DNA of 8,662 bases, from contig JAZNDW010000009.1 of the NCBI GenBank assembly GCA_045588245.1, positions 1 to 8,662 on the forward strand. Reading direction: 5' to 3'. This document shows, in pieces, positions 1 to 6,300 of this stretch. The position numbers and the translations under genes were made by a program. The notes below the pieces were generated by a model. It was given only the letters and a program-made list of their open reading frames with translations. It was not told where the DNA came from and did no database searches. Numbering within the stretch: the first letter of the stretch is position 1; every line of letters starts with the position of its first letter. The DNA is from DTU064 sp045588245 (lineage in GTDB: Bacteria; Bacillota; Clostridia; Oscillospirales; CAG-272).

Positions 1-306
1 GATAATTGTGCCAAGGCGTTTGCCGGCGTTATCATTGAGCGCGCAGGGCTGAAGAAAAAGGCTGTTGTCGTGCCTACGGCTACGAGGTACCGCGTGCGGG
101 TCGGTTCGTTTGCAATTAAGGCGTACGCAAACGCTATGCTGAATAAGCTTGTCAAGAAAGGCTTTACGGGCTACGTTAAGACTGTGACCGTGGACGGCAA
201 GGTGCGCCACCGCGTTCAGGTCGGTGCGTTCGGCAATATGTCCTACGCTACGGCGATGCTGTCGAAGCTGAAAAAGGCAGGGTTTACGGGGTATATCACT
301 ACTTAA
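1..306 (+). CDS. SPOR-domain cell-wall protein, probable N-acetylmuramoyl-L-alanine amidase, C-terminal part (5' partial)
   Basis: The reading frame is open from base 1 to the TAA at 304-306, so 101 C-terminal residues are visible and the true start lies outside the window. Residues ~24-101 form a SPOR-type domain made of two similar halves: RYRVRVGSF...MLNKLVKKGFTGYVKT and RHRVQVGAF...MLSKLKKAGFTGYITT. SPOR domains bind denuded peptidoglycan glycan strands. The ~20 residues before it (DNCAKAFAGVIIERAGL) resemble the end of amidase catalytic domains that carry a C-terminal SPOR. The likely role is an extracellular cell-wall hydrolase acting in sporulation, germination or division. The SPOR call comes from pattern recognition. 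The amidase call is an inference from the short preceding segment; a GH25 lysozyme or another hydrolase is possible. The GTG at 70 is internal, because homology-like sequence continues upstream of it. Confidence 0.75.
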   Translation, partial: DNCAKAFAGVIIERAGLKKKAVVVPTATRYRVRVGSFAIKAYANAMLNKLVKKGFTGYVKTVTVDGKVRHRVQVGAFGNMSYATAMLSKLKKAGFTGYITT

Positions 307-319
307 TAACAGCAAAAAG

Positions 320-342
320 GGGAGGCTTGCGGGCCTCCCTTT
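320..342 (+). terminator. Putative rho-independent terminator after the SPOR gene
   Basis: A 7-bp G+C-rich stem (GGGAGGC 320-326, GCCTCCC 333-339) has a 6-nt loop and follows the stop codon by 13 bases. It is preceded by five A and followed by only three T, so the U-tract is weak. It probably ends the SPOR gene's transcript. It also lies directly in front of the cotJC reading frame and would hinder read-through into it. Confidence 0.6.
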
Positions 343-356
343 ATAGTTATCATAAA

Positions 357-884
357 ATGCAATTCGGCGGACCTGACGGCGAGCTCGGTGCTTCTATGCG
401 ATACCTTTCCCAGCGCTACACGATGCCGTACCGCGAGATCGTCGGAATCCTGACCGACGTTGGCACAGAGGAGCTTGCTCACATGGAGATAATCTGCGCC
501 ATAGTGCATCAGCTCACGCGCAACCTGACGCCCGAAATGATCGCGGGAACGAACTTTGCTCCTTACTTTATCGATCACACGACGGGGCTTTATCCCGTTG
601 CGGCATCGGGCTTCCCGTATAACGCCGTTTCCTTTGCGTCGAAAGGAGACGCCATCGCCGACCTGAACGAAGACCTTGCGGCAGAGCAAAAGGCCCGCGT
701 CACATACGACAACATCCTTCGCATGATCGATGATCCCGACGTGTGCGATCCGATCCGCTTTTTGCGTGAGCGCGAGATCGTTCACTATCAGCGCTTCGGC
801 GAAGCGCTCCGCGAGGCTCAGGATAACCTCGATTATAAAAACTTCTACGGCTGGAACCCGAATTTCGACAAACGCGCAAGGTAA
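357..884 (+). CDS. cotJC: CotJC-like spore coat protein / manganese catalase family, N-terminally shortened
   Basis: The 175-residue product reads as a CotJC homologue: GGPDGEL at the start, then RYLSQRY, GTEELAHMEI, AAEQKAR, IDDPDV, FLREREIVHYQRFGEAL and a C-terminal NFYGWNPNFD. CotJC is a ferritin-like, dimanganese catalase-type protein of the inner spore coat, and its presence implies an endospore former. All five ligands expected from manganese catalases are visible: Glu9, Glu39 and His42 (ExxH), Glu110 and His143. Family members normally carry about 30 more N-terminal residues before the QYGGPDGEL-like segment. Here homology begins exactly at the ATG at 357, and no Shine-Dalgarno sequence precedes it. 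The frame extends to a TTG at 327, but that lies in the loop of a terminator-like hairpin and is not credible. The usual upstream cotJA and cotJB genes are absent. The copy may be a 5'-truncated pseudogene, an unusual short form, or an assembly junction. The family call is strong; its functionality is uncertain. Confidence 0.85.
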   Translation: MQFGGPDGELGASMRYLSQRYTMPYREIVGILTDVGTEELAHMEIICAIVHQLTRNLTPEMIAGTNFAPYFIDHTTGLYPVAASGFPYNAVSFASKGDAIADLNEDLAAEQKARVTYDNILRMIDDPDVCDPIRFLREREIVHYQRFGEALREAQDNLDYKNFYGWNPNFDKRAR

Positions 885-910
885 CGAACACTGCCGTAGC
901 GCAAAAGCAA

Positions 911-942
911 AACGACCGCTATCCGTTTGGATAGCGGTCGTT
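911..942. terminator. Bidirectional terminator between convergent genes
   Basis: A perfect 14-bp inverted repeat (arms 911-924 and 929-942) encloses a GTTT loop. It lies 26 bases after the cotJC stop and 21 bases past the stop of the convergent minus-strand gene. The AA..TT ends of the stem and the A-rich flank on the left favour termination in both directions. The rest of the 79-bp gap holds nothing else I can identify. Confidence 0.85.
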
Positions 943-963
943 ATTGTTAACCGTTAATTCTAC

Positions 964-3111
964 TTATCTGCGAACGCTTTTCTTGGAGCGAAAAGCAACC
1001 GCGCCTGTCATAAGAGCTGCAAGCATAAGAACTACGAGAATAGCTGCGCCGTCACCTGTCTGAGGAGCTTCAACCTTAACTATTTCGTCAAGAGTTGCGC
1101 CTGCTTCAAACTCGATTGTGCCGCCTTCGTTCTTAAGTATACCCGTTATGGTAAGGGTGTCACCTGCCTCAAGAGTCTCGGGGAGATCTGCCTTAGCGTA
1201 GTAGCAAACGATCGGCTTGGCGTTGCTTCCTGCGATCTGGAAGGTAACCATGATGAATTCGCCTACTTCTTCAACTTCGGTGATAACACCGGTAATGGTT
1301 GCTTCGTAGGGGAGAGATTCGCCTTCTCCAAGGTCATAAGCGCCGTCTACGATCTCTTCCTGTGTTGCAGGGATCACGGGGATAACCTCGGTTATAACAT
1401 CGCCGCAAGCATCGCAAGTCTTGGTTCTCTCACCAACTTCGGTAGTGGTGGGCGCTGTTACGATTACCCATGCGCCGTAGGAGTGTCCGAGAGCTGCAAC
1501 GACTTCTGTGATCTCGTCGCCGCAAGCGGAACACGTTCCGGTTGCTAAGCCTTCTTCAGTACATGTAGGTTCAATCGTTACTGCCCATTCGTATGTATGA
1601 CCGAGAGCTTCAACAGCTTCTGTGATCTCGTCTTCGCAAGCGGAGCATGTGCTTGTCTTTACACCTTCTTCGGTGCAGGTGGGTTCAGTCGTTACTACCC
1701 ATTCGCCGTATGTATGGCCGAGAGCCGCAACAGCTTCCGTGATCTCGTCACCGCAAGCGGAGCATGTGCTCGTCTTTACGCCTTCTTCGGTGCAGGTGGG
1801 TTCAGTCGTTACAACCCAATCACCGTGTGCGTGACCCATCGCTGAAGTTTCTTCAGTATAAGAATGACCGCAAATGGAACAAGTATAAGTAACCACACCG
1901 TTTTCTTCGCAGCTGGGGCTTTTGGTAACTTCGCTTGTGTAATCATGAGCATGCTTAACTACTGCATTAAGAGCACAACCCGAATCGAATTCGATCGTGC
2001 CTCTATAGTTCTTGATAATACCGGTAACGGTAATGGTGTCGCCTACGGCAAGCGTATCCACGCCTTCGCCCTTGAGACGATAGCACATGATCGGATACTC
2101 TTCACAACCTTCTACAGCGATAGTAACGGTGATGTTATTGTAAGATTCGCTGTAGGGTGTGTCAACCTTTATGATAACGCCGGTAAGAGTTGCTTCATAA
2201 GGGAGAGATTCGCCGTCTGCAAGAGCATAAGCTGCAGCTACGATTTCAGCAGGATCTTCGGGAGCTGTGGGAACGTCCTGTTCGCCCTTCACTACTGCAT
2301 CAAGATTGCAACCCGAATCGAATTCGATCGTGCCTCTATAGTTCTTGATAGTACCGGTAACGGTAATGGTGTCGCCTACGGCAAGCGTATCCGCGCCTTC
2401 GCCCTTGAGACGATAGCACATGATCGGATACTCTTCACAGCCTTCTACAGCGATAGTAACGGTGATGTTATTGTAAGATTCGCTGTAGGGCGTGTCAACC
2501 TTTGTAATAACACCGGTAAGAGTTGCTTCATAAGGGAGAACTTCGCCGTCTGCAAGAGCATAAGCTGCAGCTACGATTTCAGCTGCCGTTTCGGGAACCG
2601 TAACAACGGTACCTACAGTAACGGTAATATCTTCACCTACGGTAACGGGAATATCGGACCAGTCGGCGTCAACGACACCCTTATTTACGAGCTTGAACGT
2701 TGCGTCAACGTTTCCGGTGATTTCTTCTGTCGCCGTGAACACGAGAGTGTAGACAGTTCCCGCATTGATAACGACGCCTTCACTTTCCGTATCAACGAAG
2801 TTTACGCTGTAGTACGGATCGCCGGCTCTGTCGGTCTTAAGTTTAGAGATCTCCATATCATCATGAGCCGTTCCGTTTTCACTGCTCTTAAGCGTGAAAA
2901 GGTTTGCGTCAAAATAGAGATAGAACTCAAACGACGTAACGCCTTCAAGCGTTTCGTCAAGTGTGATCGTGACTGTAACGTCTTCGCCTGCTGCGATTAC
3001 GTCCTTGTCGGTTTTATGCGATACTTCCGCTGCAATAATGGACAGTGTAGAGCTGAAAACGATCACTGTTACCAAAAGCAGAACCATCGACTTTTTGAAA
3101 AAGTTTTTCAC
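964..3111 (-). CDS. Wall-anchored surface protein: cohesin-like domain, OB-fold-like repeats, Cys/His repeats, PQTGD sorting signal
   Basis: The product is 715 residues. I chose the GTG at 3111 because GGAGG sits 5 nt upstream and a signal peptide starts there. The longer frame from 3165 begins inside the -10 box. Residues 1-28 are a signal peptide (MKNFFKK, hydrophobic core, IIAA before Glu29). Residues ~30-166 form a beta-rich cohesin-like domain (GEDVTVTITL, FEFYLYFDANLF, GTVYTLVFTATEEITGNVD). Residues 176-275 and 287-386 are near-identical ~100-residue OB-fold-like repeats with period 111; a divergent third copy spans 583-679. Residues 389-580 hold five ~39-residue Cys/His repeats, C-x9-C-x2-C-x12-H in the first four; the fifth lacks the first Cys and the His. 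Residues 683-715 are PQTGD, a hydrophobic segment and a KK..RR tail, a sortase-type signal with Ala instead of Leu before Pro. The protein is therefore probably anchored to peptidoglycan as a receptor or scaffold. No catalytic domain is recognised. The gene is divergent from the dockerin gene next door. The cohesin assignment is by pattern and needs profile or structure support. Confidence 0.85.
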   Translation of the reverse strand: MKNFFKKSMVLLLVTVIVFSSTLSIIAAEVSHKTDKDVIAAGEDVTVTITLDETLEGVTSFEFYLYFDANLFTLKSSENGTAHDDMEISKLKTDRAGDPYYSVNFVDTESEGVVINAGTVYTLVFTATEEITGNVDATFKLVNKGVVDADWSDIPVTVGEDITVTVGTVVTVPETAAEIVAAAYALADGEVLPYEATLTGVITKVDTPYSESYNNITVTIAVEGCEEYPIMCYRLKGEGADTLAVGDTITVTGTIKNYRGTIEFDSGCNLDAVVKGEQDVPTAPEDPAEIVAAAYALADGESLPYEATLTGVIIKVDTPYSESYNNITVTIAVEGCEEYPIMCYRLKGEGVDTLAVGDTITVTGIIKNYRGTIEFDSGCALNAVVKHAHDYTSEVTKSPSCEENGVVTYTCSICGHSYTEETSAMGHAHGDWVVTTEPTCTEEGVKTSTCSACGDEITEAVAALGHTYGEWVVTTEPTCTEEGVKTSTCSACEDEITEAVEALGHTYEWAVTIEPTCTEEGLATGTCSACGDEITEVVAALGHSYGAWVIVTAPTTTEVGERTKTCDACGDVITEVIPVIPATQEEIVDGAYDLGEGESLPYEATITGVITEVEEVGEFIMVTFQIAGSNAKPIVCYYAKADLPETLEAGDTLTITGILKNEGGTIEFEAGATLDEIVKVEAPQTGDGAAILVVLMLAALMTGAVAFRSKKSVRR
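1372..1947 (-). repeat. Five tandem Cys/His repeats within the anchored surface protein gene
   Basis: This region encodes residues 389-580 of the minus-strand protein. The unit is about 39 residues (117 bp). The second and third units are nearly identical in DNA; compare the segments around 1617-1725 and 1734-1830. The Cys ladder is C401/C411/C414/H427, C440/C450/C453/H466, C479/C489/C492/H505 and C517/C527/C530/H543. The fifth unit has Thr556 in place of the first Cys, then C566/C569 and no His. The near-identical DNA suggests recent duplication or gene conversion. Confidence 0.85.
1954..2586 (-). repeat. Two near-identical 333-bp-period direct repeats encoding OB-fold-like domains
   Basis: The copies span 2287-2586 and 1954-2253 and encode residues 176-275 and 287-386. 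Long stretches are identical apart from scattered single substitutions; for example, the segments starting at 1999 and 2332 lie exactly 333 bases apart. Shared motifs are EIVAAAYALADGE, SYNNITVTIAVEGCEEYP, GDTITVTG and NYRGTIEFDSGC. The OB-fold assignment is an inference from the strand pattern. A third, diverged copy lies at 1075-1365. Confidence 0.85.
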
Positions 3112-3116
3112 ATCGG

Positions 3117-3121
3117 CCTCC
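3117..3121 (-). promoter_or_regulatory. Shine-Dalgarno GGAGG that fixes the GTG start at 3111
   Basis: On the minus strand GGAGG is followed by CCGAT and then GTG. The 5-nt spacing is close to optimal. No comparable site precedes the in-frame ATG at 3165, which overlaps the promoter -10 element. Confidence 0.85.
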
Positions 3122-3163
3122 AAAAAATATAAAAAATATACATATGGATAAAAATTCATTATC

Positions 3164-3191
3164 ATTATACCACAACAATTCCAAAAGTCAA
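3164..3191 (-). promoter_or_regulatory. Sigma-A-type promoter of the anchored surface protein gene
   Basis: Read on the minus strand, TTGACT (3191-3186) is followed by a 16-bp spacer and a perfect TATAAT (3169-3164), with TG one base upstream (TGGTATAAT, extended -10). Transcription would start near 3157, giving a leader of about 45 nt before the GTG at 3111. Confidence 0.85.
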
Positions 3192-3237
3192 CACGAACTC
3201 ACAAAAAAAACAATCAATTTTGTCACGTTCTCTTCAT

Positions 3238-3251
3238 ATTATTATAATAAT
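3238..3251. promoter_or_regulatory. 14-bp AT-only perfect palindrome, possible operator
   Basis: ATTATTATAATAAT reads the same on both strands. It sits 3 bp upstream of the plus-strand -35 element and about 47 bp upstream of the minus-strand -35. A dimeric regulator could act on either promoter from here. Being pure A/T, it is more likely to occur by chance than a mixed palindrome, so the role is speculative. Confidence 0.3.
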
Positions 3252-3254
3252 TTG

Positions 3255-3283
3255 TTGCAATCAACCTATGGCGGTGCTATAAT
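3255..3283 (+). promoter_or_regulatory. Sigma-A-type promoter of the giant dockerin gene
   Basis: TTGCAA (3255-3260), a 17-bp spacer and a perfect TATAAT (3278-3283) with an upstream TG (TGCTATAAT) form a consensus-like extended -10 promoter. The start would be near 3290, leaving a leader of about 42 nt before the ATG at 3332. Confidence 0.85.
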
Positions 3284-3316
3284 GGAGAAAAATATATAGC
3301 CGCCGGGCTTAAACGG

Positions 3317-3322
3317 AAAGGA
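3317..3322 (+). promoter_or_regulatory. Ribosome binding site AAAGGA for the giant dockerin gene
   Basis: AAAGGA lies 9 nt upstream of the ATG at 3332, which opens a clear signal peptide, so the start is well supported. Confidence 0.75.
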
Positions 3323-3331
3323 ACGTGTAAT

Positions 3332-6300
3332 ATGGAAAAGAGGTTTTTGTCACTGTTATTGGTTGCAGTGATGTTGTTCACGATGTGTCCGATCGCGGCG
3401 ATCGCCGCCGATGAGCACGACCATGGGTACGCAGAAACCGTGCCTCCGGAAGAAATAACAACTCCCGTAACCACGCCTCCCGAATACGAAGAACCCGTAC
3501 CTCCGGAACACGAAGAACCCGTACCTCCGGAATACGAAGAACCCGCGCTTCCGGAAGAGCAAAACATCCCCACAATCGAGCTTGATATCGAATACGAAGC
3601 CGCCATCGATAACGGCGGTGACTCCGCATTCTTCGCATTCACGCCCGATGTAAGCCACTTATACATCTTCCGTTCCTTCGCTGGCGAAGGCAGCGACACG
3701 TACGGAGCTCTCTATGATTCCAACTGGACCCGTCTTGACTCAAACGACGATTACGAGGGCTTGAATTTTGCGATTTTCGCACACCTTGAAGCAGGACGTA
3801 CATATTATTTTGAGGCAAGACACCTCAACGATCATCGCACAGGCAGCTTCCCCGTATCGATCACTATGGACCATGTCTATAAAGTTAACACCTTAGCAGA
3901 AGCAACCTGCAGTGAAGCCGGTACAAAGGAATACGTCTGCTACTACTGCGACGACTCCTATACCGAGGAGTATTATGTAGAGCACGAATACAACAGCGAC
4001 GGCATCTGCACCGTTTGCGGCGAAGCTTGCCCCGAAATTGAGCCTGACGCAGAAAACGTTGTAAACACCGAGCGCGGCGAAACTCTTTTCTACACCTTCA
4101 CTCCCGAAATGACTCATACATACCGTCTTATCGTTGAAGGATATAACGATGAATATGTATATTTGACGTTCCGCGTCGTTGACGAGCGTGGCGAAGATCT
4201 CCTGTGGTCCGATGCCAACGCCTGCGATGTTCACTTCGAATTTTACGAAGGCATAACGTACACAATCGAGATCACGTGTAACGACTGTTACAAAGATTCC
4301 GCCGACATATACATAGAGCTTTCCACTCTTCACGTATACGGTATTGACATTGTCACGGCAGGCACCTGCATCGAAGCAGGCGTCAAAGAATACACCTGCG
4401 GTGCTTGTGGTTATTCCTACACCGAGGAGTATTATGCAGAGCATAGATACGGCAGCGATGGCATCTGCACCGTTTGCGGCGAAGAATCCCCGTACCCCGT
4501 ACTCGTGCCCGACACCGAGTACGAGTTTGACCTTATCAACGACGGCGCCGAAGTCTATATCTTCACACCCGAGTCATACGATTATTACACCTTCAGCGCA
4601 AGCTCCGAATCTGTTTATTCAAGTATTATTATCGGGACATTGGACGGAGAAACAATAAGCTCCCGCAACGGATACGATTACAGATTTGATTTGCGGCTTG
4701 ATCCAGAGCTGACTTATGTAGTAGAGATATACCATTATTGGCATGACAGCTACGACACCGTAAGAGTGTCTGTCAACCAGAACCATGCCTATAAAGTTTC
4801 CGTCACAGAAGAAGCAACCTGCATTGATGCCGGTATCAAAGAATACGTCTGCGAATACTGCGGCGATTCCTACACCGAGGAATATTACGGCAATCACGAG
4901 TACGAAAACTTTGAATGTGTCGTTTGCGGAGAAGAGCTCCCTCGCGTTGGGCTTGAGCTTGGGGCTGAAACGGTCGTAACGATCAAAGATGGCGAAACGC
5001 TTTGCTATACGTTCACCGCGGAAACGTCCCACGTTTATTCTTTCTCCATCGAGCCCACTAATTATTATTCCTATCCGACATTGTCAGTCACGGTTTTCGA
5101 CGAGCACGGAATTATGATCGCGTCGAATGATGGCTCCTCTGACTTTTACTCTGATTTCCTCATCATAGAAGGCAAGACGTATACCGTCACAATCGAGTGC
5201 CTTGACAGCGGCTACGGCTATACAGACCTGTCCGTACATGTTGACACACACCATTCTTATTATAGCAGAGTCACCCAAAGAGCAACCTGCTCAGAAGAAG
5301 GTACGAGAGAATACATCTGCGCGTATTGCGATGACATGTATTACGAAACTTACATTGAAGATCACTTCTACGACGCGAACGGAAACTGCACCGCTTGCGA
5401 CAATGAATCTCCGTACCCCATTCTTACGCCCGACACCGAAATCAACGTCGACGTCAGCAACGGCGAATCTGTTACATATCTCTTCGTTCCCGAGACGACT
5501 CATCCGTATGAATTGTTCGTGTCGTCCGAGTATACATGGATAGGCATAGAGATATTTAATGAAAACGGAGATTATATTGATTGGTTTGACGGTTATGATT
5601 TCTATGCGGATCTGTTCTTTGAAGAAGGACACAACTATTACATCCATATCTATCCTCAAGATTATTACGAAAGCGCAACCGTAAACATAACCATTACCGG
5701 CCGTCACGAATATCACAACCGTATAATCAAAGAGGGAACCTGCGTTGATGCCGGTGTGATCGAGTACACCTGCCACTACTGCCATTACTCCTACACCAAG
5801 GAGTATTATTCAGAGCATGCATACGGTTCCGATATCCTCGAGGAAGCAACCTGCTCCGTTGCCGGCATCGTGGAATACACCTGTATCAATTGCGGTGATT
5901 CCTACACCGAGGAATATTATGCAGAGCATGCATACGGCAGCGACGGCATTTGCACCGTTTGCGGTGAAGAATCCCCGTACCCCATATTCATGCTCGAAAA
6001 CGAATACGAGCTCAACTTTATCAACACCTATGAGCATATCTATATGTTCACCCCCGATGCAACCGATTATTATTACTTCAACGTATACTCCGACTATGTT
6101 TATTCCGGAATCATGATCGAAGCATCTGATAGAGATTTCATAGGTGAAAATAACGGCTACTATTATGACTTGGAAGTATATCTTGAAGCAGGACAGACTT
6201 ATTTAATATATATATACCACCAATGGTCGGATAGCTACCGCGGCACCGTCAACATTACACTCACACAAAGTCACGATTATTACAGCCGTATACTCGAAGA

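Noticed and set aside
327..356. TTG at 327 as the cotJC start
   Set aside because: It lies in the loop of the terminator-like hairpin, and the ten residues it adds have no CotJC similarity.
303..785. A 160-codon minus-strand frame opposite cotJC
   Set aside because: The plus strand encodes a clearly conserved CotJC sequence across the same bases; the antisense frame has no recognisable features.
1600..1830. Regularly spaced repeats that could suggest a CRISPR array
   Set aside because: The 117-bp period keeps a single reading frame and encodes one Cys/His motif. There are no short palindromic repeats with unique spacers and no cas genes.
1864..3132. A 422-codon open frame on the plus strand opposite the wall-anchored protein gene
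   Set aside because: It has no start signals, its product is compositionally odd, and it exactly shadows repeated codons of the minus-strand gene. That gene has a signal peptide, domains and a promoter.
3112..3165. Start of the anchored protein at the ATG at 3165
   Set aside because: That ATG overlaps the -10 box TATAAT (3164-3169) and adds 18 aromatic residues before the signal peptide. GTG at 3111 has GGAGG 5 nt upstream.
3200..3264. Direct repeat CAATCAA at 3211 and 3258 as a possible operator
   Set aside because: Seven bases in an A/T-rich region with no symmetry or further copies is within chance expectation.
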